A DNA stretch of 51,229 nt. Origin: Streptococcus oralis (GTDB lineage Bacteria > Bacillota > Bacilli > Lactobacillales > Streptococcaceae). Made by a program: the position numbers and the translations under genes. Below the pieces are notes generated by a model, which saw only the letters and a list, made by a program, of their open reading frames with translations, searched no databases and had not been told where the DNA came from. The DNA lies in contig NZ_KQ969550.1 of the NCBI RefSeq assembly GCF_001578945.1, positions 272,301 to 323,529 of the forward strand, in the 5' to 3' direction. Shown one piece after another: positions 24,304-34,633 of the stretch (position 1 is its first letter; every line of letters starts with the position of its first letter).

Positions 24304-26286
24304 TTATTTCACATGGTTTGCGAGATCTTCTTGAGCCTTTTTATTTGACTCTTCTTTTTCTTTCGTCCATTTTTCTTGAGCTTTTTGGTATTCTTCTGTT
24401 GTTACTGCCTTGTCTTGCACATCTAAATATTTATACAAGAGGGCTTCGCTCATACCCTTGTTACCTGAGTATGCAAACGGAAGAGTAAATGGCACCATCT
24501 TAGATAACATTGGACGTCCTGTTTGAGAAGTTGTTGGGATGAGCAAGGCGCTGTCTGTCAGCCAAGCTTGGGCAGCAGCATATTTCTCATAACGTTTTGA
24601 AACGTTAGAAACTTCTTCTCCTGCTTCAACAACCATTTTCTCGTAATCTTCTAAACCAACTTGCTTAGCTGCTGCGTTATTGGTCCCAGAATCAAATCCT
24701 AGGTAGGTCTTCGTGTTTTCTCCTACAGATGGCTTGATGATATCAAGATAGGTAGATGGATCCGCAAAGTCTGGAGACCAACCAACGTTATCTGAGATAT
24801 CCCAGTCTTCACCAGCAGCAGTTTCGGCAAAGTAGGTAATATTTAGAACATCGTCTTTTTGAAGTTGTTGAATATCGACAACGATATTGTCTGTTCCTAA
24901 AGTAGCTTCGAGTGACTGTTTCAAGGATTGAACACGTTGAACTTTTGTTGTGTTTGTTTGGTCTACAGGCATATCCAAGTGAATAGGGAATTGCACCCCT
25001 TCTGCTTGAAGAGCTGTCTTAGCCTTGGCGAATTCTGCTTTGGCTTTTTCTGGATTGTAGAGACCATCTTGAGCATCATCCAAGTTCACGTTGCTCCACT
25101 CATCACCATAGGTCACCAACTTTTCTTTGACCAACTCACCAAAATTTTTCCCATCTGCTTGCACAAATGCTGGTGGGACAAACAAGTTACGAAGAAGTTT
25201 AGTTGCACCGCTTGCACCGTTTACTTGAGAAGCATAGGCAGTTCTATCAAAACCAAAAGCAAGAGCTTGACGGAAGTCTTTGTTTAAAAGAGCTTTCTTA
25301 GTTGATGTTTTTTGTTCATCAGCTGTCTTAGAAGTATATTGATAGGACTGACGGTCAATATTGATACCAACTAAAAAAGTTGCTGAGTCTTGTTGTGTAT
25401 ACACGATGTTGTCTTTAAAGTTTTTTTCAGTTTCTGGATAGCCAGCACTTGTTGGGAAGAGGCGCGCCATTGTGAAGCTACCATCTTTAAAGGCTTCAGT
25501 TGGTTTATTGGTATCCTGACCATCCCAGAATGACAATTTCACTTTGTCAATGTGAACATTGTCCTTATCCCAGTAGTTTGGATTTTTTTCAAATTCAACA
25601 GAAGATTTGGCGACGATCGACTTGAGCAAGAATGGTCCATTGTAAAGGATGCTACTCGGATCTGTCCCTTTGGCGAAATCATCCCCTTTAGAGTTCAAAA
25701 ACTCTTCGTTAACTGGAGCCATTACACCCATCGTTGTCTTAGAGTTCCAGAAGCTCTCTGGTTTGTTCAATGTATACTGAACTGTTTGGTCATCAATAGC
25801 CTTAATTCCTACTTGTGAGAAATCTTTGGTTTCCCCTTTTACATATGCATCCAATCCTTTGATTGATCCTTGGACAAGGTAAAGACCATCTGATTTTTTA
25901 TCAGCGGCATACTTAAGACCAGTTACAAAGTCTTGCGCTTTAACCGTTGCGTATTCTTCACCTTCAGAAGTATACCATTTTGCATCCTTACGGATGGTAT
26001 AAGTGTAGGTCAATCCATCCTTGGATACAGACCAATCCTCAGCCATAGACGGCACAAAGTTACCGTAGCGGTCATTTTCTAGCAAGCCATCAACAACGTT
26101 ACTGGTGATATTTGCTGTAGCTGCTTTATTAGTTGTCAAATAGTTTAGGTTATCAGGATCCGTCTCATAAATGTATGAGAATGTCTTCTCACCTTTAGTG
26201 CTCGAACCTGATCCAGAGCATGCAGCTAAAGTAGTCGCTGCCAATAATGTCACGCCCGCAAGGGCAAATAGTTTTGAACTTTTCAT
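24304..26286 (-). CDS. aliA: Oligopeptide-binding lipoprotein AliA
   Basis: A 660-residue extracellular solute-binding protein (SBP family 5), a substrate-binding lipoprotein that feeds peptides to the Ami oligopeptide ABC transporter. It has a lipoprotein signal peptide with lipobox LAAC, followed by GSGSSTKGEKTFSYIYETDP, very like pneumococcal AliA. The family motif around KDGLTYTYTIRKDAKW and the C-terminal KEESNKKAQEDLANHVK are intact. The start chosen is the second of two adjacent ATGs (26286), which has GGAG at 6 nt; a longer reading to 26331 runs through the promoter. In pneumococcus aliA marks the downstream border of the capsule locus, and it does so here next to rmlD. A consensus promoter precedes it. 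Confidence 0.94.
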   Translation of the reverse strand: MKSSKLFALAGVTLLAATTLAACSGSGSSTKGEKTFSYIYETDPDNLNYLTTNKAATANITSNVVDGLLENDRYGNFVPSMAEDWSVSKDGLTYTYTIRKDAKWYTSEGEEYATVKAQDFVTGLKYAADKKSDGLYLVQGSIKGLDAYVKGETKDFSQVGIKAIDDQTVQYTLNKPESFWNSKTTMGVMAPVNEEFLNSKGDDFAKGTDPSSILYNGPFLLKSIVAKSSVEFEKNPNYWDKDNVHIDKVKLSFWDGQDTNKPTEAFKDGSFTMARLFPTSAGYPETEKNFKDNIVYTQQDSATFLVGINIDRQSYQYTSKTADEQKTSTKKALLNKDFRQALAFGFDRTAYASQVNGASGATKLLRNLFVPPAFVQADGKNFGELVKEKLVTYGDEWSNVNLDDAQDGLYNPEKAKAEFAKAKTALQAEGVQFPIHLDMPVDQTNTTKVQRVQSLKQSLEATLGTDNIVVDIQQLQKDDVLNITYFAETAAGEDWDISDNVGWSPDFADPSTYLDIIKPSVGENTKTYLGFDSGTNNAAAKQVGLEDYEKMVVEAGEEVSNVSKRYEKYAAAQAWLTDSALLIPTTSQTGRPMLSKMVPFTLPFAYSGNKGMSEALLYKYLDVQDKAVTTEEYQKAQEKWTKEKEESNKKAQEDLANHVK

Positions 26287-26313
26287 CATTTTCTCCTTTA
26301 AAACTTTCTCTCC

Positions 26314-26342
26314 ATTATAGACTCTTTTCAAAAAGATGTCAA
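26314..26342 (-). promoter_or_regulatory. Consensus sigma-A promoter of aliA
   Basis: The minus strand reads TTGACA (26342-26337), exactly 17 nt, then TATAAT (26319-26314), about 28 nt before the start codon. Both boxes are perfect, so aliA should be strongly transcribed independently of the capsule operon. Confidence 0.85.
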
Positions 26343-26493
26343 CAGAATTTTCAGAATTTTTGTGTTAGTTTAGTATATTCTGAAAAATTTTACTAGTTAT
26401 CCATACTCTTGAATTCCAATTTGTATAACTTACGATTTCCAAAATACAAACGGTCAAACCAAAGGTAAAAATCAGATTTTTTATCATTTTTTT

Positions 26494-26501
26494 GCTATGA
26501 T
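26494..26501 (+). promoter_or_regulatory. Extended -10 promoter of rmlD
   Basis: TG-C-TATGAT about 30 nt before the rmlD start, with no obvious -35, followed by AAGGAGG as a strong ribosome-binding site. It lies in the 240-nt divergent gap between aliA and rmlD, which holds nothing else that I can identify. Confidence 0.5.
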
Positions 26502-26530
26502 TAGATAGAAGAAAATATAAGGAGGAGACA

Positions 26531-27385
26531 ATGATCTTAATTACAGGTGCAAATGGTCAGCTCGGTACCGAACTACGTTATTTACTAGATGAACGAAATG
26601 TGGACTATGTTGCAGTGGATGTGGCCGAAATGGATATCACTAATGCTGAAATGGTTGAAAAAGTATTTGCTGAGGTTAAGCCAACTTTAGTCTATCATTG
26701 CGCAGCCTATACTGCTGTTGATGCAGCTGAAGATGAGGGGAAAGAGCTAGATTTTGCCATAAACGTAACTGGAACTGAAAATGTTGCTAAGGCCTCTGAG
26801 AAATACGGGGCTACTCTGATCTATATCTCGACAGACTATGTCTTTGATGGAAAGAAACCCGTCGGACAAGAGTGGGAGGTTGATGACCTACCTGATCCGC
26901 AGACAGAGTACGGACGTACCAAGCGAATGGGTGAAGAGCTTGTTGAAAACCTTACGTCACAGCATTACATTATCCGCACTGCTTGGGTCTTTGGAAATTA
27001 TGGTAAGAACTTTGTCTTTACCATGCAAAATCTTGCCAAAAACCATAAAACACTCACAGTTGTCAACGACCAACATGGTCGCCCAACCTGGACACGTACC
27101 TTGGCCGAATTCATGACCTACTTGACTGATAATCAAAAAGAGTATGGCTACTACCACTTATCAAATGACTCAACTGAAGATACCACTTGGTATGACTTTG
27201 CTGTCGAGATTCTTAAAGACAGTGATGTTAAGGTGATGCCAGTAGACTCCAGCAAGTTTCCTGCCAAGGCTAAACGTCCCCTCAACTCAACCATGAGTTT
27301 GGCCAAAGCGAAGGCGACAGGTTTCGTCATTCCAACCTGGCAAGATGCCCTTAAAGAGTTTTATAAACAAGAAATAAGAAAATAA
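26531..27385 (+). CDS. rmlD: dTDP-4-dehydrorhamnose reductase RmlD (inverted relative to rmlACB)
   Basis: A 284-residue extended short-chain dehydrogenase that makes the last step to dTDP-L-rhamnose. Seen: the nucleotide-binding motif ITGANGQLGTEL, HCAAYTAVDAAEDE, the catalytic STDYVFDG and Y-x-x-x-K (EYGRTKRMGE), and substrate-loop residues near NDQHGRPTWT. The length is normal. It is the only capsule-pathway gene on the plus strand: it faces rmlB, with a bidirectional terminator between them, and has its own promoter and a strong AAGGAGG. In the pneumococcal loci I know, rmlD is last in one rmlACBD unit, so this is a local inversion or separate acquisition. Confidence 0.95.
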   Translation: MILITGANGQLGTELRYLLDERNVDYVAVDVAEMDITNAEMVEKVFAEVKPTLVYHCAAYTAVDAAEDEGKELDFAINVTGTENVAKASEKYGATLIYISTDYVFDGKKPVGQEWEVDDLPDPQTEYGRTKRMGEELVENLTSQHYIIRTAWVFGNYGKNFVFTMQNLAKNHKTLTVVNDQHGRPTWTRTLAEFMTYLTDNQKEYGYYHLSNDSTEDTTWYDFAVEILKDSDVKVMPVDSSKFPAKAKRPLNSTMSLAKAKATGFVIPTWQDALKEFYKQEIRK

Positions 27386-27402
27386 AAGATTACGACATAC
27401 AT

Positions 27403-27435
27403 AAAAAGCAAGAGAACTCAAAGTCTCTTGCTTTT
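27403..27435. terminator. Bidirectional terminator between rmlD and rmlB
   Basis: AAAAAGCAAGAGA and TCTCTTGCTTTTT form a stem with an 8-nt loop, with A- and T-runs on both sides. It ends rmlD from the left and the whole capsule operon from the right. Confidence 0.85.
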
Positions 27436-27445
27436 TAGTATCTGA

Positions 27446-28501
<1,056 letters not shown>

Positions 28502-28510
28502 TTAACTTTT

Positions 28511-29104
28511 TTACAAATCTTCTTTTCTTAGAGGCTTTACATCCTTGAGCAGAGGATGACTTTTGTCGGCTTCTGAGACTTCTGCTTCTTCTAGGTTTTC
28601 CCACTGAATGCCCAACTCTGGATCTGCATAGTTGACAAAGGCATATTTCGGTTTCAATTCAAGTGCCCAATAATCATTCACCAAATAACTATAAGAAACA
28701 GTATCAGAAAGGACTTGGAAGCCGTTGGCTACGCCACGTGGCACAAAAATCCCCTTGCTGGCATCGATTACTGTCTGGTAGGTGTTGCCAAAGGTCTCGC
28801 CCTCACGCAGGTCTACCCAAGATCCCAGCACCTTGCCGTCATCTGCAACAGAGATGTACTTGTCCCAAGGCTCAGCATGAAGACCACGAAGGACATTTTT
28901 ACGAGAAAAGCTGACATTGTTCTGCAGCTTGCCTTCCGCAAAAAAGCTTTCAGGAAAGCCCAGCGGCAGCATTTTTTCCTTTTGAAAATTCTCCTTGAAC
29001 CAGCCTCGGTTGTCCCCACGCACGGGAATATCAAATTCTAACATTCCAGGAATTCCGGGAACCTCACGCGCTGCTAATTCCTTATCAAAAAATTGTTCTG
29101 TCAT
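28511..29104 (-). CDS. rmlC: dTDP-4-dehydrorhamnose 3,5-epimerase RmlC
   Basis: A 197-residue cupin enzyme, third step to dTDP-L-rhamnose. Seen: PVRGDNRGWFKENFQ, the catalytic-His region VLRGLHAEPWDKYISV, the GSWVDLREGETFG strand, and FVPRGVANGFQVLSD. The start taken is the ATG at 29104 (MTEQFFDKEL), which overlaps nothing and follows AAGAAG. A TTG six codons upstream lies within the end of rmlA and is less likely. It follows rmlA by 4 nt, so translation is probably coupled. Confidence 0.95.
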   Translation of the reverse strand: MTEQFFDKELAAREVPGIPGMLEFDIPVRGDNRGWFKENFQKEKMLPLGFPESFFAEGKLQNNVSFSRKNVLRGLHAEPWDKYISVADDGKVLGSWVDLREGETFGNTYQTVIDASKGIFVPRGVANGFQVLSDTVSYSYLVNDYWALELKPKYAFVNYADPELGIQWENLEEAEVSEADKSHPLLKDVKPLRKEDL

Positions 29105-29108
29105 CTTC

Positions 29109-29978
29109 TTATGCTTCTCCAATCAAACGGAGCAAGTACTGTCCGTATTCATTTTTCTTAAGAGGTTGCGCCAACTCCAGTACATCTTCACGGCTGATAT
29201 AACCCATTCGATAAGCAATTTCTTCCAGGTTGGCAACCTGAACGTTCTGCATCCGCTGAACTGTTTCGATATATTGAGCGGCTTCTAAGAGACTTTCATG
29301 GGTACCTGTATCCAACCAAGCAAAACCACGTCCCATAAGCTCAACAGACAAATCACCACGATCCAAGTAAGCCTTGTTAACATCTGTAATTTCCAATTCT
29401 CCACGAGGACTTGGCTTGATGTTCTTGGCAATTTCTACAACATCGTTATCATAGAAATACAGTCCTGTCACTGCATAGTTAGAGCGCGGCTGTTCCGGTT
29501 TTTCTTCGATGGAGATAGCATTCATATTTTCATCAAATTCTACAACACCAAAGCGTTCTGGATCCTTGACATGGTAGCCGAAAACAGTTGCACCTTTCTC
29601 TTTCTTGGCTGCTTTTTGAAGCATTGTGCTCAGACCAGGACCATGGTAGATATTGTCACCTAAAATCAAGGCAACGCTATCGTCACCGATAAATTCTTCA
29701 CCAATAATAAAAGCCTGAGCAAGTCCGTCGGGACTTGGCTGTTCCGCATAGGAAAGCTTAATCCCAAATTCGGAGCCATCCAAGAGCAAGTCCTTAAAAC
29801 GGGATAAATCTTGTGGTGTTGAGATAATCAAAATGTCCTTAATCCCAGCCAACATCAAGGTTGACAAAGGATAGTAAATCATGGGTTTATCATAAACCGG
29901 CATCAGCTGTTTTGACGCAGCTCGAGTAAGTGGGTACAATCGGGTACCTGAACCACCCGCAAGAATAATACCTTTCAT
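29109..29978 (-). CDS. rmlA: Glucose-1-phosphate thymidylyltransferase RmlA
   Basis: A 289-residue nucleotidyltransferase that joins dTTP and glucose 1-phosphate to give dTDP-glucose, the first step to dTDP-rhamnose. Seen: the signature [17 protein letters not shown], the sugar-binding [25 protein letters not shown], and LGDNIYHG. Length and motifs are those of the short RmlA form typical of Gram-positive rhamnose clusters. It lies 38 nt downstream of mnaA in the capsule operon and is followed by rmlC and rmlB. Confidence 0.97.
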   Translation of the reverse strand: MKGIILAGGSGTRLYPLTRAASKQLMPVYDKPMIYYPLSTLMLAGIKDILIISTPQDLSRFKDLLLDGSEFGIKLSYAEQPSPDGLAQAFIIGEEFIGDDSVALILGDNIYHGPGLSTMLQKAAKKEKGATVFGYHVKDPERFGVVEFDENMNAISIEEKPEQPRSNYAVTGLYFYDNDVVEIAKNIKPSPRGELEITDVNKAYLDRGDLSVELMGRGFAWLDTGTHESLLEAAQYIETVQRMQNVQVANLEEIAYRMGYISREDVLELAQPLKKNEYGQYLLRLIGEA

Positions 29979-30016
29979 AATAGGGTACCTTTCTATATTA
30001 CTTTATCTGGACACAC

Positions 30017-31102
30017 TCAAATTCCACGTAAAATTCGAACAATCTGTTTACTAGCATCACCATTTCCATAAGGGTTACTTGCTTGACTCATTTTTTTATA
30101 CTCTTTAGGATTATCCAAAAGCATCTTAAAATTTTGATAAATTGTCTCTTCATCAGTTCCTACTAATTTCAACGTTCCAGCAGTCACTCCTTCAGGTCTT
30201 TCTGTAGTATCACGCATGACCAATACGGGCTTACCTAAAGAAGGCGCTTCTTCTTGAACTCCTCCCGAATCAGTTAAAATCATGTAACTATGATTCATAA
30301 AGTTATGAAAGTCAAGGACATCTAAAGGTTCAATAATCTGAATCCGTTCTGTGTCTCCAAAAATTTCCGCGGCTGTTTCACGCACCAAAGGATTCTTATG
30401 AATTGGATAAATTACCTTAACATCGTCATATTCATTTAAAACTCGTTTAACAGCTCTAAACATATGCCTCATAGGTTCTCCGAGATTTTCACGTCTATGA
30501 GCAGTCAATAGAATGAGACGATTATCAGCGTTTAAATCTAAATCAGGGTGTGTATAATCCTTTTGTACTGTGGTTGTAAGTGCATCAATCACCGTATTGC
30601 CAGTCACATAAACATTGTTCCTACCCTCTTTTGTTAGATTTTCTTTAGCTAATTCTGTAGGGGCAAAATGATAATTTGCAATAATAGAAGTCGATTGTCT
30701 ATTAAATTCTTCTGGGAAGGGACTTTGCAGGTTGTATGTTCGTAACCCAGCTTCAACATGACCAACCTTAATTCCTAAATAAAATGCTGCCAAAGCTGCT
30801 GCATATGTCGTAGTAGTGTCACCGTGAACTAGAACAATATCTGGTTGTTCTTCTTCTAAAACAGGCTTAATTTTTTCTAAAATACTTGTTGTTATAGAGA
30901 ACAAGGTTTGATTAGCTTTCATAATTTCTAGATCATAGTCTGGTTGAACTCCAAACAGTTCCAAAACGGGGCTAACCATCTCCTTGTGTTGACCAGTTAC
31001 ACAAACAACTGTTTCCATATCTGCCTGTTTTTTCAACTCATTCACTAATGGACACATTTTTATCGCTTCTGGACGTGTACCAAAAACTAGCATTATCTTC
31101 AT
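30017..31102 (-). CDS. mnaA: UDP-N-acetylglucosamine 2-epimerase (non-hydrolysing)
   Basis: A 361-residue GT-B-fold epimerase that converts UDP-GlcNAc to UDP-ManNAc. Seen: the N-terminal VFGTRPEAIKM, HVEAGLRT, LTAHRRENLGEP and DSGGVQEEAPSLGKP motifs, all of which bind UDP or the sugar. A good ribosome-binding site AGGAGG precedes the ATG. No UDP-ManNAc dehydrogenase follows, so the product is likely used as ManNAc itself, which fits the WecG/TagA/CpsF-type transferase early in the operon. It lies between wzx and rmlA, the position mnaA has in pneumococcal serogroup 19 loci as I recall them. Confidence 0.95.
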   Translation of the reverse strand: MKIMLVFGTRPEAIKMCPLVNELKKQADMETVVCVTGQHKEMVSPVLELFGVQPDYDLEIMKANQTLFSITTSILEKIKPVLEEEQPDIVLVHGDTTTTYAAALAAFYLGIKVGHVEAGLRTYNLQSPFPEEFNRQSTSIIANYHFAPTELAKENLTKEGRNNVYVTGNTVIDALTTTVQKDYTHPDLDLNADNRLILLTAHRRENLGEPMRHMFRAVKRVLNEYDDVKVIYPIHKNPLVRETAAEIFGDTERIQIIEPLDVLDFHNFMNHSYMILTDSGGVQEEAPSLGKPVLVMRDTTERPEGVTAGTLKLVGTDEETIYQNFKMLLDNPKEYKKMSQASNPYGNGDASKQIVRILRGI

Positions 31103-31165
31103 GATTTCCTCCTAGATCAATAATTAAATTCTTTATTTGTTTATACACTTCAATTTCTGACCAAT

Positions 31166-32611
31166 TTACTTCTTCTTTGCTAGAAGAGAAAATAATTGAA
31201 TCGACACTTCCTCCTTTAATAAAATCAAAATTCCTAAATATAATGGAAAGAAAGTAAAACCTGCTAGCATTAGAGAATAAACTGGTGTAGTTATCGTTAT
31301 CAGCTGATTCAAAACAATTAGTGGTATTGTAGAAACAACTGTTGCAATTATCACATTACCCAAACTCTTTATCGATATATTTGAGACTAAATATTCTTTT
31401 GAAAAATGTAGCTGTACCATCATCTGAGACAATTCCGCAAAAAAAGTTGCGACAGAAGCGCCAATAATTCCAAACCTAGGCATTAACAGTAGATTCAAAA
31501 TAAGATTAATCACAGCGCCAATCGTTACTGCAACCATAAAATATTTTTCTCTATTCATTGGAATCAATATTTGATTTCCTGTAATATTCGAGAAACCAGA
31601 AATAAGTAAAATTGGCATAAGTATTTGCATAGATAAAGTCGCAGGAAGATACTGACTTCCTCCTAGTAATAAGATACTATCTTGCGCCTCTACAATAAAG
31701 AATACCATCAATGGAATCGCAACAAAAAATATAACCGCAGATGACTCCTTTAATATTTTTCTGAAATTCGAGATGTAATTTTTACTAATATAAAATGAAA
31801 GCCTCGGTAGCAAAACTGCACTAATAGATGTAATAAGAGAAAGTAAAATCCACTTAACCTTTGATGCCACAGAATAGTATCCCACTGCTTCATTACCATT
31901 AATAAATCCGAGCATAACTGTATCTAAATTAGTATAAATATTTACCGCAAGTAATGATGCAAATAAATACCACATTGGTTTAAAATGATGTTTAAATTGT
32001 AAATTTTTATATAATTTAATATTAATGAAATGTCGGCTATGCCATAGATTTAAGATATTTGAACTTAGAGAAGAAAACAACGAAATACTAGCAAAAACAA
32101 TATAATCCTCTGGCCTTTTCACAAGTAGAAAAATTAATATTAATGATAGAATTTTAAACACTACTGACCGAGTAGTAATATAAGTATATTCTTCCATTCC
32201 ACTATACAACCAATTTAAGGCGAAAGGAGAAGATAAAATTGTCCCACATGTGATCAATAAGAGTGAAAATTCTCTATTCAGTTGTGTTATAAATATAGTC
32301 AGAAATAATAGTATTGCAGTTGTTATTATAGACATAGCAATGTTTATAATCATTAACTCCTGCACTACCTTTGACAACTCATCTCTATCATCTCTAACAC
32401 TTGCTACTGCTTTAATACCATAAGTTGAAATTCCCAGAGAAGCAAGTAAAATACCATAATTCCCTATTGAACTAAAAAATGAAGTTAAACCTACACCAGT
32501 AGGATTCAATATTCTAGATATATAAGGAAAAGTAATTAATGGGAAAATGATATTTGATAGCGTCAGGACAATATTCAATAATGCATTCAACTTTATGGAT
32601 TTATTCCTCAT
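31166..32611 (-). CDS. wzx: Wzx-type repeat-unit flippase
   Basis: A 481-residue, highly hydrophobic protein with about 12-14 predicted membrane segments, of the polysaccharide-transporter/MVF fold. The N-terminus (KLNALLNIVLTLSNIIFPLITFPYISRILNP) has the usual Wzx pattern with FPYISR-LNP. It moves the lipid-linked capsule repeat unit across the membrane for polymerisation by Wzy. It overlaps the upstream HAD gene by 11 nt. Base composition is very AT-rich, like the other serotype-specific genes and unlike mnaA, rml and cpsA-D. Substrate specificity cannot be read from sequence. Confidence 0.92.
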   Translation of the reverse strand: MRNKSIKLNALLNIVLTLSNIIFPLITFPYISRILNPTGVGLTSFFSSIGNYGILLASLGISTYGIKAVASVRDDRDELSKVVQELMIINIAMSIITTAILLFLTIFITQLNREFSLLLITCGTILSSPFALNWLYSGMEEYTYITTRSVVFKILSLILIFLLVKRPEDYIVFASISLFSSLSSNILNLWHSRHFINIKLYKNLQFKHHFKPMWYLFASLLAVNIYTNLDTVMLGFINGNEAVGYYSVASKVKWILLSLITSISAVLLPRLSFYISKNYISNFRKILKESSAVIFFVAIPLMVFFIVEAQDSILLLGGSQYLPATLSMQILMPILLISGFSNITGNQILIPMNREKYFMVAVTIGAVINLILNLLLMPRFGIIGASVATFFAELSQMMVQLHFSKEYLVSNISIKSLGNVIIATVVSTIPLIVLNQLITITTPVYSLMLAGFTFFPLYLGILILLKEEVSIQLFSLLAKKK

Positions 32612-34535
32612 AATTTTTCAACCTCAATTTCAAATCTAAATATTTCACTAAAAATATAACTCTTGTATATAATTCTGGAATAAATAGGAAATTGACACCA
32701 CCAAACAATCTATAAACGAAATCAACCCAAAGTAGATCGCTTTTCTCTCTTAATAACGTTTTTAAAGATTTTTTCGTAGTTTTAAGAGTTACTATCTCAC
32801 CAAAATTTTCAACAACTTTTTCTTTTAAAGATTCAGAAAATGACTGTAACTTAGGTATATGAATACATTCTTTTTTTAGTGACATCTTTAGCCACAGATT
32901 TTTTTGTTCAAAAGGGAGAAACTTCGTTTTCTTATAAGCTTTCAAAATTTCTGAAAATCCTAATACTAACTCTTCTTGATAATCTTTAACTGCCTGATAA
33001 ATACTCACATGTTTCTTACCATCGTCAAGAATGGGAATAATTTCACTCTCTTTTTTATATTTCAAAACTGGACCATGATCTGCTACAAAAATATCTTCAT
33101 AAAATTCAAAATTTCTACTCACAATATCATAAAATTCCGATTTACTTGGATAATCAGAAAATAACAAACCAGTTTTATCCGTTTTATTTTCTACCGAATA
33201 AACATTAAGCATCAATCCCAGATAATAACCTACTATTCTCTTGTCTGGAAGAGCCTTTTTGATACTATCTTGTATCGTTCCTTTCCAACCTACATCAACT
33301 AAATATACCTCATTTCTGCTTTTAGTTAAACGCTTAATATAGTCATGTAGTAATTGGCTATCTTTTTTCTCTTGATTGAACTTCTTAATAAACTGAGGGT
33401 GTTTTCTTAGTTTCTCTAATAAATGATCGTCTACTGTTAATACATATGTAGGTTTCTCATTTAAATCTTGACAAATCAATATGATTTCATTATTAGAAAA
33501 GTTCAAATTTAATAAGAAATTTTGTAATGTAATTTTTTTATATTGACGAAAAATCATCTCAAATTCTTCATTCTCTAAAGAAGTAAAAGAAGAATATAAT
33601 GTCGATCGTCTAGAAACATAAAAATATTCTGTACAAATCTTCTGATTTTCCCCCAAAAAAGTATCTTGATATGTATCAAAAAGTCTTTTCAATAACTGTC
33701 CTTCTCTTGAGCAAAAGAGTGCTATTTGAACATCATCTTGAATCATCTTTTTATGCAATTCCGAAATAAAGAACACGATGTCAGCTAAAAAAATATTAAA
33801 CGGTGCTTTTTTACTGTTAGAAAATAAAATTTGATCATAGAGTCTTACCAACTCTTTCTCTGACACTGTTGTATTTTTATCTATGCATTGTCTATAAATA
33901 GCATTTAATCCTAAAGAACGCGGCACTTCATAATCAGATTTATAATTATCTCCTATCATGGTAATTTCTATAGGATTTAAGCCTAATTCTTTTAAAATTA
34001 ACTTATATAAATTTCCTGTGGATTTACGGCAAGCTTTCTCACTCGAAATATAGATAGAAGAGAAATAATCAAAAATTTCAAACTTTTTTAATACAGTTTC
34101 TATTAATTCTTTATCAGTATAAAAATCAGAAACTAAGATAATCTGTTTTGAATCACTTTTCAATTTTTTTAGAACTTCTTTAATTTCCGAATCCAAGTAA
34201 ATATATTGTAATTCAATTTTCAACTCTAGGATTTTAGCTCTATGAATAAACTCTTCTTTCGATGTGTTTTTTATCTTATCTTTAATTTCATTATATATTC
34301 CAGACAAAAGATCTAGATAACACATTTCTTCAGTGCCTAATTCTTTATTGTTTTCGACACTTTTTCTGATCTTGTATAATATTGCAGGAGATACATCAAA
34401 ATTCAGCTCCAAAGCCATTTCCTTGGCCCACTGATACAAAGTTTGCTCAGGATGACAATTCCTATGTACAACAGTATCAAAAAAATCAAATGCAACTATT
34501 TTTGTTTTTATTTGAGATATATCAAACACTTCCAT
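32601..34535 (-). CDS. HAD-domain capsule-locus protein with a large C-terminal domain
   Basis: A 644-residue cytosolic protein. The N-terminal part (about 1-235) is HAD-like: motif I is FDFFDTVV (nucleophile candidate D17, with F19 where classical phosphatases have the second Asp), motif II is ILVSDF, and motifs III/IV are K...TMIGDNYKSD. The C-terminal part (about 250-644) contains LFCSREGQLLKRLFD, YFYVSRRSTL and YLVDVGWKGTIQ, a combination I associate with the COG5610 group often found in polysaccharide loci. Its biochemical role is not known to me. It overlaps wzx by 11 nt and sits among glycosyltransferases, so it may remove phosphate from, or modify, a repeat-unit intermediate. Very AT-rich. 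Confidence 0.7.
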   Translation of the reverse strand: MEVFDISQIKTKIVAFDFFDTVVHRNCHPEQTLYQWAKEMALELNFDVSPAILYKIRKSVENNKELGTEEMCYLDLLSGIYNEIKDKIKNTSKEEFIHRAKILELKIELQYIYLDSEIKEVLKKLKSDSKQIILVSDFYTDKELIETVLKKFEIFDYFSSIYISSEKACRKSTGNLYKLILKELGLNPIEITMIGDNYKSDYEVPRSLGLNAIYRQCIDKNTTVSEKELVRLYDQILFSNSKKAPFNIFLADIVFFISELHKKMIQDDVQIALFCSREGQLLKRLFDTYQDTFLGENQKICTEYFYVSRRSTLYSSFTSLENEEFEMIFRQYKKITLQNFLLNLNFSNNEIILICQDLNEKPTYVLTVDDHLLEKLRKHPQFIKKFNQEKKDSQLLHDYIKRLTKSRNEVYLVDVGWKGTIQDSIKKALPDKRIVGYYLGLMLNVYSVENKTDKTGLLFSDYPSKSEFYDIVSRNFEFYEDIFVADHGPVLKYKKESEIIPILDDGKKHVSIYQAVKDYQEELVLGFSEILKAYKKTKFLPFEQKNLWLKMSLKKECIHIPKLQSFSESLKEKVVENFGEIVTLKTTKKSLKTLLREKSDLLWVDFVYRLFGGVNFLFIPELYTRVIFLVKYLDLKLRLKNYEE

Positions 34536-34633
34536 GTTTCACCTAACTATTTTAAATTATGATCCTATAATGACCACTCTCTTTGCTTATTTAATCTAAT
34601 TATCTTAGTGCATCTACAGTTATAAGCAGTAAC

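Noticed and set aside
31166-32611. AT-rich wzx and wzy as phage or plasmid genes
   Set aside because: Low GC is usual for serotype-specific capsule genes. Topology and operon position fit flippase and polymerase, and no phage or plasmid genes are nearby.
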